DNA from: Coffea arabica
Lineage: Eukaryota > Streptophyta > Magnoliopsida > Gentianales > Rubiaceae
Length of the DNA stretch: 64,000 nucleotides
Reading direction: 5' to 3'
Assembly: GCF_036785885.1 (NCBI RefSeq)
Contig: NC_092324.1
Span: 21,069,001-21,133,000, forward strand
The notes under the pieces were generated by a model. That model had not been told where the DNA came from and ran no database searches. It was given only the letters and a program-made list of their open reading frames with translations. Below, one piece after another: positions 45,345 through 59,216 of the stretch. Every line of letters starts with the position of its first letter. Positions within the stretch are counted from its first letter, which is position 1. The position numbers were made by a program, and so were the translations under genes.

Positions 45345-45356
45345 GCTCTGATACCA
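45345..45356 (-). other. Tekay primer binding site, tRNA-iMet type (second copy)
   Basis: Minus-strand TGGTATCAGAGC, 2 nt from the 5' LTR end. Confidence 0.92.
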
Positions 45357-45358
45357 CC

Positions 45359-48127
45359 TGTGACAGCCCCACCTTCCCCTAAGGCGAACCAAAGGGGTTA
45401 GCGGACTGCCTGCCCAACTCTCGCTAGGACTAACGGTTCAGTTCAGAGCGATCTAATACGTTTCGGAACTTACAAACGCGCGTAAACAAGTCAAAATCAC
45501 AAAAATAAAAAAAAATGAAACCGGAGTCGGCCATGAATAGTAACCGACACGTCAAAATCCAACCAAACATCAAACAAATATTTACATGTTGAAATTAAGC
45601 ATATACAATCCCAAGTGGCATACAAAAGTTATTCAAAAGTGGATACATGTACGGTTTGCCAAATCAAAAGAGAAACGGACCCAAAAGTACATTTAGGGTT
45701 TCAATCAAGGAGCTATACAAAAGATATGTCCATCTAGCTCAATTCGGCAACCAACTATCAAATCCAGTCCAAAAGTATTTATTTTCCTGTAAGGAAAACA
45801 AAAGGGAATAGAGTGAGCTTACGCCCAGTGAGATAATACCACTCAAGCAGCAAAGTTCACATAAACATCAAGCTTTTCATTTCAATTCATCAAAAGTAAG
45901 CAAAGGCACACATCAATAGTGGTGATAAAAGGATACGGGCGGCTCTCAAGACCCCTTTTCCTCGTTTGCATTCTTGATCGGATCTCATTGACCCTCCGTC
46001 AATGTTTAAGAGTAACCAACCGTAGGCTCCACTTTACTTCCATTCCTTCCACCCAACATACCCCTACCGGGCCCGAACTCCAAACAATAGAAATTTGGTA
46101 ATACTCGAGTATACCGGAATCAAGAGTCTCACTACTACAAGATTCCATATAACAGTCCCCACGACTCGTCAATTTTCACGACCAAGCCCTCGCCGGCTCG
46201 ATCCAATCGACTACAAATGGGGTTGAGCTCAGTCGTATCAGTAATGGTCGTTGGATACTCGTCCAAGCGACACCAAATTCATGAACCAATTCAGTATTTC
46301 ATGTATCATTCAATCATTGCAGTAAAACAGTAGACAGTCATATGAGATACCAATGGGTGAGGGCGATCAAGTACACCCTCACTTAATTAAGTTCAACGCA
46401 GCAAACAAGCCTTCAAGGCATCCAATTCACATATACCAAAGCCACATTGTAAACAACAAGTGAGCGGTACACTCACCAATCAAGCAAATGATATTTCATG
46501 CACTTCCGCCTAAGAGCGTCTTGCACCACCGTCACGTCCTAACATATTCAAATAAGCACAATAAGACTCAATTACAAGTCATAAACCAAGTCCCAATACC
46601 ACCAAAATAGGCTCCATAAGAATACATAAGCACTAGAGTAAACCAGGAAAATCCGGAAATGGAATAAGCTCTAACCCAAAAAAAATAGTTTTTGACATCA
46701 TTTTGCGGTTTTGGCACCATTGACACTACGATTATCGGATGGAGATGCAAGATACACCGTTTCGAAGCTAAGAGATAGGGCTAAAATGTTGAAGAAGGCT
46801 ACTCTGTCCAGTTCCAGGTGTAACCAGGTCAAAAATGCAAGATACTAACCCAGAACCGTAAAACACAGGTTCACAAACCACATTCTGGTTCAAACATCAT
46901 AAGTCAGACTACCTAAGTCCAAATCAAGTAATTCCAAATCCATCCGAAAGCTACGATTCACGGCTACAATTCATCAGAAGACCTCAACAACCAATTCCGA
47001 AGTATTCCCAACCAAAATAACCAATTACAGAAGCAATTCTCAAGTTCGGGTAAAAACAGGGTAGCAGGGGTAATTCAGTCTTTTCACAAGCTACGTCACT
47101 CCGATTGACCTGAAATGTTTTAGGCATCTCTAAAATATCATTCCCTACAACTTTCATGTTTTAACCGAAGGCCAATTCGGCCTCTAACTATGAGGTACTG
47201 TGCCGGGTAGAATGTAGGACATGAAACCCTAGTTTTCCAATTTTCCTTCCAAAACAGAAATTTCCTGCAATTAACCACTTTTTCCACCTTCTAGCTTTCT
47301 TAAATATCATTTCCAATCATCATACATGACCACATAATAATAATCATATGAAAACAGAAAAATCACCAATAATTATAAAACTTCACCAATTCAACCAATA
47401 TCAAGATATAATCCATAAAATTACATCTTAAACTACCACCAATCATGAATTAAACATCATTAGATGGAGGAGAAGGGTTCCTTCACAACTCACCTTAGCA
47501 ACACAAGAGAGAGAGCAACTAGTCACCTTAGCTTTCCAAACAACTTCACCAATCACCTCACCAACACTAAGTGAAGAGGTTTTATGGAACAAAAGCAAGT
47601 TTAAGTGGTTGTTTTGATGGATTTGAGCTAAATGGAAGCAAGAACTTGGTGAGTTTTCTTTCTTTCTTTCTTGGAGAGGGCCGGCTTCAAGGAGCTAATT
47701 TTTGAGTGATTTTTTGTCAATTTTTGAGTTATTTTAACCAAATGGTAAAAGGGTGAATAGTGTTCAAAAAGTGAAAACTAATCATATGGTGACACTTGTC
47801 ACCCTAGTTAATGCATCCATATCTCTTTGTTCCCTCTCACATCAATCCACTTGGTAACTTCTAATTATCTCTTAGCACCCGATAATTTAAACCCAGTATC
47901 CGAAACTTAACCTACTTGGCCGAATTTTTCCGAACTTTTCGCCTTAGTGGGTCCCACGTCCGGTATACGCTCTTAATTTCTTAAAACCTAACTAATACTA
48001 GAAAACTCACCTAAAAACTATATTTACTCATAAAAATTATCTAGACTTTTTGAATAAAGAAAATGCAGAAAACATGCCAGTAACCCGAATAAAACCTAGA
48101 AACTGGGAAAAATTACGGGTTCTCACA
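45359..48127 (-). repeat. Tekay 5' LTR, full length (second copy)
   Basis: 2,769 bp, carrying the 848-bp segment between the two TATGAG motifs (46341-46346 and 47189-47194) that the partner LTR lacks. Confidence 0.93.
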
Positions 48128-48132
48128 AAGTA

Positions 48133-48752
48133 GACCCGATATTATGTTTGTCATTTGCTTGTGTACTTGTTTCCAATCTTTCCCTAAAGAATCTCATTTA
48201 ATTGCTATTAAAAGAATTATTAGATATTTAAAGGGAACCTTGAATTATGGTCTTTGGTATCTAAAATGTCATGAATTTGCCCTATATGATTTTTCAGATA
48301 CTGATTTCGGTGGGTGTAGGATAGATAGAAAAAGTACTAGTGAAACATGTCACTTTCTTGGAAATTGCTTGGTATCATGGTTTAGCAAGAAACAAAATGT
48401 TATCTCTTTATCTACAGCGAAAGCGGAATATGTAGCCATCGGTGCATGTTGTGCTCAATTGTTATGGATGAAACATATCTTGAATGACTTTGGACTTATC
48501 TATGATTGTGTGCCTATGTATTGTGATAACACGACTGCCATAAATTTGACAAAGAATCCCATTCAACACTCTAGGATAAAGCACATAGACATAAAGCATC
48601 ATTTCATTCGTAATCATGTCCAAAAGGGTGAAATTTGTGTAAAATATGTTTGTTCGAAAGACCAAATTGCTGATATTCTTACAAAAACTTTACCTTTGGA
48701 CCAGTTTATATTTTTAAGGACAAAATTGGACGTTTTGAAGAAGATTATCTAA
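48133..48752 (+). pseudogene. Copia RNase H region (second copy)
   Basis: Resumes the pol frame interrupted at 37860: HLIAIKRIIRYLKGTLNYGL, RKSTSETCHFLG, STAKAEYVA, CDNTTAINL, KDQIADILTK, with stop at 48750-48752. Confidence 0.9.
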
Positions 48753-49121
48753 AATTTTCCAGTCAACCTTTATCGGACGTCCGATAGTTGATGAACGGAC
48801 GTCCGACAGTGTTCTAAGCCATTTTCCAGAAAAGTTTTGCTTTGGACGGTAGTTCCAGACGACTTTCTTTGTTCGGCCGTCTGATACTCAAAATGGGCAT
48901 TTTATAAAGGGTGCTTCTCTTCATTTGGCTCAGAAATATTCTCTCTCTCGGACGCACCCTTTCTTTTCCCTCTAATTTCAAAAATTCAAATTCGTTTCTT
49001 CTCAAGACAAATTAGGGGGAGTTATTCTGAAATTATAAGTTTGGTTGCAATGAGTGAGGGGGAGTCTATGCTCATATGCTCAATCTTTTTCCTTCCTTCC
49101 ATCCATTGTTTTGTCATCATC

Positions 49122-49135
49122 AAAAAGGGGGAGAA
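49122..49135 (+). other. Copia polypurine tract (second copy)
   Basis: AAAAAGGGGGAGAA directly before the TGTTGATC LTR start. Confidence 0.8.
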
Positions 49136-50079
49136 TGTTGATCTTGATCCCTATCTTTTGATGTTTACAAAACAAATGGATGATACTAATATTTTTTCAA
49201 GATATACTTTCAGTTTTGAAGTTGTTTGATGAACAAGTGCAATTGAAAGGGGACTAAGTATGCTGAAGCTGTCGGACGCTCAAATAGTCAGGATCGGACG
49301 TCCGAAAGGATGAAGAACATCAAGAAGGAAACTCTGTCGGACGCTCGTAAGGAAGCATCGGACGTCCTGAAGGATCGGACGCATGCTTCGGACGCACATC
49401 AATCTCATCGGACGTCCTAAAAATTCCACGAAGATTTGATAACTCTCTGGACGACGTTCGGACACAGAAGCTCGGACGATAAAATCCCATCGGATGTCCG
49501 AACGACAACTTGGCTGATTTTCGGACGATGGGATCGGACGGTGATTAATCTGTCGGACGTCCGACGTCCCCAACGGCTAGTTGACTGTTCAGCTACTTTC
49601 TATCCGTTGGATGCTTTAATGAGGCACTCTCTTGGTCCTATATAAATAGTGGTTGGTCAGATACTTCAGATAACTTTTGCACACTTTGTTTACAAGATCT
49701 CAAGAGATATTTTAGCTAGAAAATAGTCTCCAAAGCTAGATTTGTAGTCTTAGTGGTGTGAGGTTCATTGTAAGCTTTTCATTTGTGAGTGAATCTTTCA
49801 TGAGTGTAGCTTTGTGAGGGTTGTCCTGAGGGATAGTAAAACGTCCTGGCTTGACCGAGTGGAGTTCGGGGCAAGGAGGAGGTGAACCTTCCTTTGTACA
49901 CAAGAGTGATTATAATTCATCAACTTGAAGTAGCTTGTCTCAATTAATCTACAAGCTCAAGAGGAGTTGGGTAGTTAATTGGTTTGCAACTCTTTCCTTT
50001 TTATTTACTTATTGTTACGTTTATGATCTTTAATTTGTTTATCTCTTCTACTCACAAGCACTTGTGCTTTCTTATCAAC
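49136..50079 (+). repeat. Copia 3' LTR (second copy)
   Basis: About 944 bp from TGTTGATC to ATCAAC, with a CGGACG motif cluster at about 49271-49562 and a TATA box at 49639-49648. LINE sequence follows immediately. Confidence 0.75.
49639..49648 (+). promoter_or_regulatory. TATA box of the Copia LTR (second copy)
   Basis: TATATAAATA downstream of the CGGACG motif cluster, at the expected core-promoter position. Confidence 0.6.
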
Positions 50080-52429
50080 TGTCTCATTGGTTGTCTTCGG
50101 GCCTTACATATATAAAATCCAGCAGAGGTCTAAGACAAGGAGACCCCCTCTCTCCTTATCTGTTCTTAATTTGTGCAGAAGGTTTGTCTCAGCTAATTAA
50201 CAAGAAGGTAGACCAAAAACTGATCACCGGAATCAAAGTGTGTCAGAAAAGCCAGCAGATATCGCATTTGTTTTTTGCAGATGACTCTTTAATTTACTGC
50301 AAAGCAACAATTCAAGAGGCTAAACAGGTAAAAGACTTGCTAAAGTTTTACTCAGTGGTTTCAGGACAACTGGTGAACTTTGAGAAATCAGTAGTGTACT
50401 TCAGTAGAAACACCCCAACCCCAACCAGGACAGCTATTTGTGAAGAGTTAGGAAACTTGAAGGAGGCAGTAAATGGCAGATACTTGGGGTTACCAATGGC
50501 AATAGGAAGGACTAAGAACCAAGTTTTTGGCTACATCAAAAGTGCAATGAATAACAAATTGAAAGGATGGAGGAATAAGATGTTGAGTTTGGCGGGGAAA
50601 GAAGTGCTCATAAAGTCAATAATCCTAGCAATGCCAAATTATGCCATGGCATGCTTTAAACTTCCAAAAGGGCCGTGTAAGGATATTTGTAAGAGTATAG
50701 CCAACTTCTGGTGGGGTGGAAATCAGCAGGAAAAGAAGGTGCACTGGATAAGTTGGAAGAAACTAGCAAATGTCAAAGGGAAAGGGGGACTGGGGTTCAG
50801 AGATTTAGAAGCCTTTAATGAAACTTTACTTGCTAAGCAACTTTGGAGGATCATCTCTTCCCTAAATTTGCTTATGAGCAAAGTGATGAGGGCCAAATAC
50901 TTAACAGACCTAAAAGCTCTGGAAACTCACCCTCCTCAATCAGCTTCTTGGACTTGGAGAAGTATCCAAAGTGCTTGGAACTTGATCCAAAAAGGACTAT
51001 GGAAAAGAGTGGGGGATGGAGAGCAGGTGAACATATGGAAGGACAGATGGGTGTTGGGCTCTAAATCAGGAAAAGTTTCTATGATATGCCCTCCAAACTG
51101 CCATTTGCAAACAGTGGACCAACTAATACAAGAAGGAGGATGGAATAAGGAAATCCTGCAGCAAGTTTTTAATCAAAAAGACAGAGAGCAAATAGCCAAT
51201 ATGCCACTCAGTGTGTTTAAAAGACAAGACAGGTTCTTCTGGAGCTTTTCAAAGTCTGGAATCTACACAGCAAAAACAGGCTATGCAAATGTTGTGCAGG
51301 CAAGCAGTAGAGACGAAAGAAGATAGAATCTGGGGGAGGAAACAAGTTGGGAAATCAGGAAACACAGCATCTGGAAGCAACTTTGGAACTTGAGTTTAAA
51401 GCACAAGCTGAAACACTTCATCTGGAAGTGTTTACAAAATGGTATAGCTATTAAAGAAGCACTCCACAAAAGAACAGGAAAATGGGACATTATATGTACA
51501 CTTTGTGGAGAGGGAGTAGAAACAATAGATCACATGTTTTTCCAATGTCCAATGGCACAAATAGTGTGGAAATTAGCACCAGTTAAATGGGAAGGGTTGA
51601 GGGATCTACAAAGTAATATGTGGAGATGGTGGGAGGCTGTAGCTTAGACAGGAACAAAGGAGCTAGGCATGGAACAGATCAGTCTGAATGCAAACATCCT
51701 ATGGCAGCTATGGAAAGCAAGGAACAAGTCAGTGTTTGAACAGCAAAGAGGAGAAGCAAGAGACATAGTCTTAGGGCACAACAAGAATGGATAGAGTTTG
51801 AAGAGGCAATGCAACAGGAAACAAAAATGAAGCAGGGAGGAGTAGATTCAAACCAGAATGAACAGACAAGTGTAACATCACTAGAAGGAGTAATTAGAAT
51901 CCACACAGATGCTGCCATCAATGCAAGGATGATCAGAACAGGGAAAGGAATAATTGCTAGGCACTGGACAGGAAAGATTATAAGAGCAAAGGTAGTAGTA
52001 GAAAAGAAGAAGGGTGAAGCTCTAATGGAAGAAACTTTAACCATTAGATTGGCTCTCCAAATGGCAAGAGAAGCAGGCTGGAGGAAAATTGCAATCCTAT
52101 CAGACTGCATAACAGCCACAGACCAAATCAGAAGCAATAATGTGCATGATGGTATTATAGCAACCATTCTAGAGGACATTGAGGATCTAACACAAGGTTT
52201 TGAGTATTGCACAGTATCTTTTGTACCTAGAATGTCTAATGTAGCAAGTCATATGCTAGCACATTTTGCAACAAAACTAGTTAATGACATAGATTGGGTA
52301 AATGATTTCCCAAGCTAGTTGATAGAAGCAGCTAGGAAAGATGAGAGGGTTGTTGCCCCTTTTTGTAACTAATCCTTATATTATCAAGTGTTAATATATA
52401 TAATGATATTGCCGTTTGTTGAAAAAAAA
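50080..52429 (+). mobile_element. L1-type LINE, 3' part, degenerate (second copy)
   Basis: RT with FFADDSLIY, the zinc-binding RT-associated domain, an RNase H-like domain and an A8 tail. It has the same stops (51324-51326, 51645-51647) and the same frameshift (near 51771) as 14212-16561. Confidence 0.88.
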
Positions 52430-52611
52430 TCACGAGGGAAAAGGATTGTAGAAAAGATGTTCTTAGATGGAAAAAGAAACAATTAGATAGAGCAATAAAG
52501 GCTCATAGTTTAGAAACTTTAGCTCCTGGTATTACATCTCCTTCGCCACCTATAAATTTAAGCAGTGTGCAAGCATGCGCGGCTGCATTATTTCAGTTTA
52601 CAGGGAGATGA
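52429..52611 (+). pseudogene. Short open frame after the LINE tail, unrecognised (second copy)
   Basis: Sixty open codons ending at TGA 52609-52611, with no start codon. It may be the remnant of an exon at the LINE insertion site. Confidence 0.2.
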
Positions 52612-54008
52612 GCTTCCAACTTGACAAACTATCCCACATAAATGAGTGTGAGATAACAGACCAAAGCATCTCAAAGAAACCAAACTCTAGAGGTGGTCTC
52701 TTTAGAAAGCAGAGTGCAAACCGAGTCTTTTGTTCTTTATCTTCCTAGGCTGTCTTTGTTCGGTCCAAATTCAAATAGTATGCTAACTTCTATGAATGCA
52801 TCATTTGAATTTGGAAAGACCCGATGTGTAACTGCGAGACATCATCGAAAAGTGACAGCTCTTACATTGGAGGTTTAGAGATCTCAAAAAACATTCAGGT
52901 CAACAAAAATGTATGAGATCACAGATTATAAGACCTCTTCCAAATGTCTCTAAATTTGTTCAGCCTCTTATACCAAAATTCGTTAATACATCTTCCCTAC
53001 CAAATGCAGACTTGAATAGCCTGCAATCATATATGTTTACTCCAATGTAGGTGAATCTTCCCTCTATTGCAATTGAAGGAAAAAGAGAGAGCTTAAGCTG
53101 ACAGTAAAACAAACTAAACAAAATCAGTTGCTTGAGCCAGAGACTATAAGGATGTGAGAGTTTGTAATCTCTCAAAACTACAACTGAACAACATAATGCT
53201 GAGATCTTTGAGGTTTCAAATCAGTCTAACCAAGTTCACCCATTACAGTCAATTGAGTGCCAATCTTCAGGTATTTAATGTAGCTTTCCCTATTAATATA
53301 CTGCTTCTTATCAATTGAATGATTTCATCTAGTTTCAAAAGTCTTTCTATCTTCTTCGGGTAGTCTAACCAGCTTTTTTCTTTTCTTTACAACAGGAGTT
53401 TTTTCCATTTTTTTTAAAATGTAACTTTTGCTTTTCCTACTATAAATGGTTAGTTTTTAATGCATTAAATTTAAACCCATTTCAACAATCATGTAGTGCT
53501 ATTGATTTTTCTATTTTTTAAAATGCATAAGCCTTTCACATTAACATGGAAGATATTATTCTGACATTTGTTTTGTAAATCTGTCAAGCAATATTATTGC
53601 TACCTTTTACTTCTCTGACAACAGACATTAATTGCTTTTCAATTCAATAGTCAAAGGCATTTTCTTTTGTCATTTAGTCAATTAAATATCTTTAGCTTTC
53701 AATGAATAAAGCATTTGGAAAGTTCTATATCATCTTTTTCTGTTTTAGTTTTAATTTTACTTTATAACTTATCCTATTTGTGAAATTGATATTGGAGTCT
53801 ACTTGACAGGAATATTTGAACAAAACCAAGGGGATTGAGCTCTTTTCTTATGATATGTTAGTTATATGTAGTGCATAGAATTACATTTAAACTGTTTATT
53901 TGTAAAATACAAGGTATTGAAATCTTTTCTGAACTTGCATTTGCAATTCATAATCGTCTGGTCCTATGCTTTGTCCGTCATTTTGACACAGATTATCAAG
54001 GATAGAAA
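52612..54008. other. AT-rich intergenic sequence, no gene seen (second copy)
   Basis: Counterpart of 16744-18140; T-rich and intron-like with no recognisable content. Confidence 0.5.
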
Positions 54009-54467
54009 GATGACAAGTATAGCGTCGTCAAAGTATACACCATTGAAGAATTGGTTCAGATCAACTTGGTAATCACTAACGAAGTTGCCCTTGATCCTAT
54101 AGGAGACCCTACTCCAACTGCTCTAGCAAAAAGTGAGAAGGTAGCTAACACTATTGAGGAGCTTGACTTAATTGCTAAATCCATTTCCATTGAACAACCT
54201 ACTACTAAAGGGCAATTCTTCAGCCCAACAACAAAGATGATCCTTGATTCAATTGCCCAGAAGTCTGATGTTGCAAAGACGCCAACAAAAAAGCTTAACT
54301 TTTGAACCCGCAAATCCCAAAGTTAATGCACCTTCAGCTGGGAAGACAACAGTTGAGGTGGTGTTCCCTTGATTGCTGAGAAAAGCCCCATCAAAGACAA
54401 CAAACCATTCTCTCCGAAATCTTATGATATTAGCCCCCTCAAGAAACAGCGTGATTCTGCAATGTGA
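54009..54467 (+). pseudogene. Decayed C-terminal coding fragment, unrecognised (second copy)
   Basis: Readable in three successive frame segments up to TGA 54465-54467, with shifts near 54303 and 54371. Ser/Lys/Pro-rich tail; family unknown. Confidence 0.35.
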
Positions 54468-55490
54468 AGCAGGCTATACAACTACATATCCACTTTTGTG
54501 TATCATATGTATTATTGAATTGCTAGGTTGCTATCTTTTGCCATCATATTAGAGTCCATTAGCATTCTCTCTATCATTAGAAGTTAACGGATTTTAATAT
54601 ATGATATTATTTAACTATAATAAACTTTTAAGTAGACAATTAGCATGCTAATTTATCTCTACTTAGGACCTAATTCTGGAAGGTGTGTAATCACTACTAA
54701 AATGGCTTGATAGTTATATATAAATGATTGTTATGGATTCATTATGTATCTGTTCTCTAACTAAAATTGTTATACATGCTCGTACGCATCCTGGTTTCAC
54801 CTAGTATATACACACCAATGACAACATATCTATCTTAGAATTGTAGATCACGTTATTTACATTTTTTCCTTCTTTTTCTCGTTCCACCTAGGGTTCATGT
54901 CTTCATACGGATCTGAACTGAACACATCTGAGAATTCTTCATCAATTCGTTTTCCAGTTACGGATCCAATGCCTTCAGCTGGTGATTACATCTGAGAATT
55001 CTAATCAAACAAACTCTTTAACTCTTCCATCTTTCAATTACGAATCCAATGTCGTCGGCAGTTCAGCTGGACAACACATCTGAGACATCTATGATGCAGG
55101 CTGTTGATAAACATAGTTAATTGAAGCAAATATGAGCATTCATAAATGAATGGTTCATGCACACATGCACGCTTGAGTAGTTGCATTGAGCAAAGATGAT
55201 CGTTTATTAAAAACTCACTTGGAAACATATCAACAGTTGTCCTTAGCTAACTTTGAGTTTAATAAGAAAATCAGAGCTAACAACGCAAAATTTGAACATT
55301 CCCCAACATAATCATCTCTAACTTCCCCTATTTAATCTCTAAACCCTAAAAGACAAAAAGGAAAATCCATTTAAAAGATGATTACAAGATTCTGCGTAAA
55401 AGTTTAATTATCAAATAGTGTACAAAAATTTGCTCATTTAGGAGCATGCACCTACTCTGACCCCTCCCACTAATCTTCTTACCACTCTAA
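54468..55490. other. Spacer and DCAF1 3' UTR (second copy)
   Basis: AT-rich spacer, then the DCAF1 3' untranslated region on the minus strand with a candidate AATAAA at 55203-55208. Confidence 0.4.
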
Positions 55491-58400
55491 TCACAACATA
55501 TCCTCTTCATCCCCGCTACTTAGAGATTCAAGCACCTCACTATCATCATCCTCCTCGTCACCTTCGGCCACAATCTCCAATATCCCAGCTGCACCTTCAA
55601 AGTCCCCATCATCCATTATAAAATCACCGTCTTCTTCCTCATCATCCTCGAGTTCACTCACGCTCTCATCATCATTGCTCATATCATCTGCATCACTATC
55701 ACCATCCTCGTCAATATCTGGTCCCAATATCTCATCCTCATCCTCATCCACATCATCGTCTTCATCTTCACTCTCAGCATCATCTGGATCAGAATCATCA
55801 TCAGTTGGCTTCCGACGACCAATTTCATATACCCTAGCAGAGGAATACATCTCATCCTGGTCATCCATTGTAACCAACCCAACAAAAGAATCGGTTGGCT
55901 CTGTAGCAAAGTCAAGAACACAGCGATCAACAGGAATTGTAGCAATGTCGGAGTAATTAACAGCATCCACAGTTCGAAAAGCAGCAAAGAGAGGATGTTT
56001 AACACGGCGAGTTTGAAATGCTGAAGTAACATCCTCGAGATTTCTCCTTAGAATTGCATAAATCACATCCCCACTAGCATTAAAAGTTATCACTGTTTGG
56101 TCTAAGGATGGCACACTTCGGAGAAGCCTGAAGTTCCGGAGATCCCAGACTTCAGAATTTATGATCACCTGTTAAATAATCATCAAACAATAAGAAAAAA
56201 GTAAAGGAACAAAAATGCAGATAAAGCAATCTCAGCATATACACTTCCACATTCTTCTAGATAAAAACAGGAATATGTGCATATTCACAGAATAAAAAAA
56301 CAATTGAAGATTGACACCTAAGGAAAGAGAAAAGCTACTATCTCAATCATATGGGTGTATGGCTACTGACTAATTTATCTCTAAATTAGAGCTAGTCAAG
56401 AAGGTAGTCAGATACCTCATTCCCAGCAGGATGGAAGCCACCCCCACCATAATCAGAAAACTGATCAAAGCGATGCACTGGGCCAGAACCTCGGCGATCC
56501 CATAGGACCCCATTCCAGAGAAGCATGGTATCTGATGGGCTAAAGTGAATAAGAGAATACAAATGACCTCGACCTGATGGATTGTTTGACGTATCCGTAA
56601 GCTTTAGATCCAATTGGCTGGTCTGAATATCATACAAGAGAATCTCCCGATGGGATGATTCTGTTGATAAAGCAGCAAAAGCAGTTCCTGAATTGCTAAA
56701 CCTCGCAGCTTTACATCCTTCGAATGAATGCTTGGGCCCAGCTGAAACTGAAGATACATCCCATAACCGCACATCATGGGCACTGGAGGAAAGAATCAAC
56801 TGAGTATCTCCAGATATATATGACTGGGCAAGCGTCAAAGGATACTGGTGACTAGGGCAGCTATCAAGCACACAATTGCTGTTGGTGTCAAATATTTTGA
56901 GTTCCCCAGAATGGCTTCCGACAGCAATTTGCGAAGAGTCTCCAAGGAAAGTAACGCAAGTCAAAAGGGCACCAGCATCATCGCGGCAGGTTCGCCATGG
57001 CCTGAATCTACTATAAACAAACTGACGATCTCTACGGCTTCCGTGAATGCCACCATACATACTTCGAAACTCACGCATACTAAGGCGGGCCGTCATATTT
57101 GAGGGGGCGTCAAGGCTTCGTCTTGGTTCTGGGCACATGTGAGGATGTAGGAGAGAGAGAGGGGGCAATGTGGTAATAGGAGCCGGACACTGCCGATGTT
57201 GATGTTTTAGATACTGAACAACAAGAGAATCAAGGGTTAACCGTTCCAAGCTGGATGGTTGGGGCTCATTTGTAAGTCCATACTGGGTTGTAGGAACCAT
57301 TTGCCTAAATTGAGCACCACTAAACTGGCTTTCATCCCCTTCAGCCGGTCCACAATTTGGCAATGATCTGCCATGATCTTTTAAAGAAGAACTAGTTGGT
57401 GAAAACATTGTTCCATCAGTCAGTTGGCTGCTTTTGCGAAGCATGCCAGATGTAATACAAATTGGAGACCGTAATGCATAATCACCTGTATTAAGTCGTT
57501 TTCCGGGTGACATTAACCCAGATTCCTTCAAGTCTGTCAACTTACGTTTCATTGGTAATACAATTGGAGTTTTACACTGGATATCGACATCCCCACTGGA
57601 CTTAACAGCAGACACAGATGGAGTTCCAGGAGCACTTACAGCTGTAGATGATCTTTTAGAAGTCAAGTTAATTTTGGCACTCGACAATATTGGGGAGTCC
57701 TCAGCAGAAACCTGAGCTTTAGAGTGAAGACCATGTGGAGAAGATAAAGTCGTAGGCCTCTTTTTCAAACAGGAAACAGCTGAATCAGTTTTCAAGCCCA
57801 AATGCTCTTCCCGATATGTCAGTTTTAGTTTATCCGACATAAATCCACAATGAACTCTAGCAGATGGCCATTGAGTCAGAATAGATGAAGATTCCTGCAC
57901 AGATGCCTGATGAACCAGGGATGCTGGTGTGGCCAAAGATGGTAAAGGTGTCAACTGAGCCTCTTTTAGAAGTACAGCTGCTGTTTCTGCCAAACCAGAT
58001 GCCTGTAGGTGTTCGTGTATAAGAAGCAATAGTTCCCTGTAATTAAGAATTCAAAAGTTGCATGATAAAAACAAACAAGAAGAAGAAAAAAGAATTAACA
58101 CTCATCTACAAAAAGTACTTCTTGGATAAGAGCCAGGTCAGCTACCTGGAATGGTATGTAATTGGCGTAGCAGCAGCTATAGCAGCTCTCTCTATGCGCC
58201 TCAATGTAGGAGTAGCAGCATCAGTTGCTGCTAATGCATTTGCACGGCCAGAATTTGTTACAACCTACAGGACACAGCAATGCTTCACATAACATATCTA
58301 CCATGTACAAAGAACAAATCCAGCTCTACAATATCTTCTTAATCCTGTTCAACTGTCATTTCATAAACAATAATATGTACCAAGTATGGCATAAAAAGAG

Positions 58401-59173
58401 ACCCAAGCTTGCAAGAAGACTACCAAAGGTTAAAAAGCAGTTTAATTCGCAAATATGATATCATGGAGCATACCATGAAGGGCGATCCCTTTCTACATTC
58501 TCAATAGAACAAAGGGTAAACAATTTTATTTTATGACATGGCAGAACCCTTCAATCAGGAGAGCTTATAATCCAGAAGGTTTTTCTAAGCCACTACCAGG
58601 CACTTATGGCAACAATTTTGAATCACCCTTATCACATGGAAACCAGTTTTCTAATGCTCATTAAATTGTATATAAGAGAATCAATAAAGTTGAATGGCAA
58701 CAGGCCCCTCAAAAGGCATGCAATCAAAGTCTTAAAGTTATATATCCAGTTAAAGTACTATCAAAATTACCAAAGTACATCATTTACCAGCAGTGCGAAA
58801 AACTAAAAAGCTTTGTTCTTAAGAAATAATTACACATTCATGTGTACATCGATTGGAAAATACGTACAAGCTGATCCACCATGGCCCAAATCTTTCAAGG
58901 ATACTGTTTTCTCTATACGCTACAGGTCTTAACGCACATGGGACATTCATTTAAAGCTCTGATCCACATGCTATCTAAGCAAGCATATTCCATTTTTAAA
59001 CAAATGGACGACTAAAACACTGTCGCGGAACTGAATTGTCTACTAGCATCATGAAATGTGCAAGGTGAAGTTTCTTCACTAAATGCATGCACGAGTTTCA
59101 TTCCTACATGCGTAAGCTTCGTACCATTGTCACTTCAGCCCCTTTTTTTCCCTTTTATATTTTTTTTTGGGAA

Positions 59174-59216
<43 letters not shown>

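Larger units (their letters stand above)
37866..48127 (-). mobile_element. Tekay/Del-type chromovirus, defective (second copy)
   Basis: 10,262 bp with the same AAGTA target duplication (37861-37865, 48128-48132), the same 848-bp LTR deletion, frameshift and five stops as the element at 1998-12259. Sharing all private lesions shows it was copied as part of the large unit, not by a second transposition. Confidence 0.95.
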
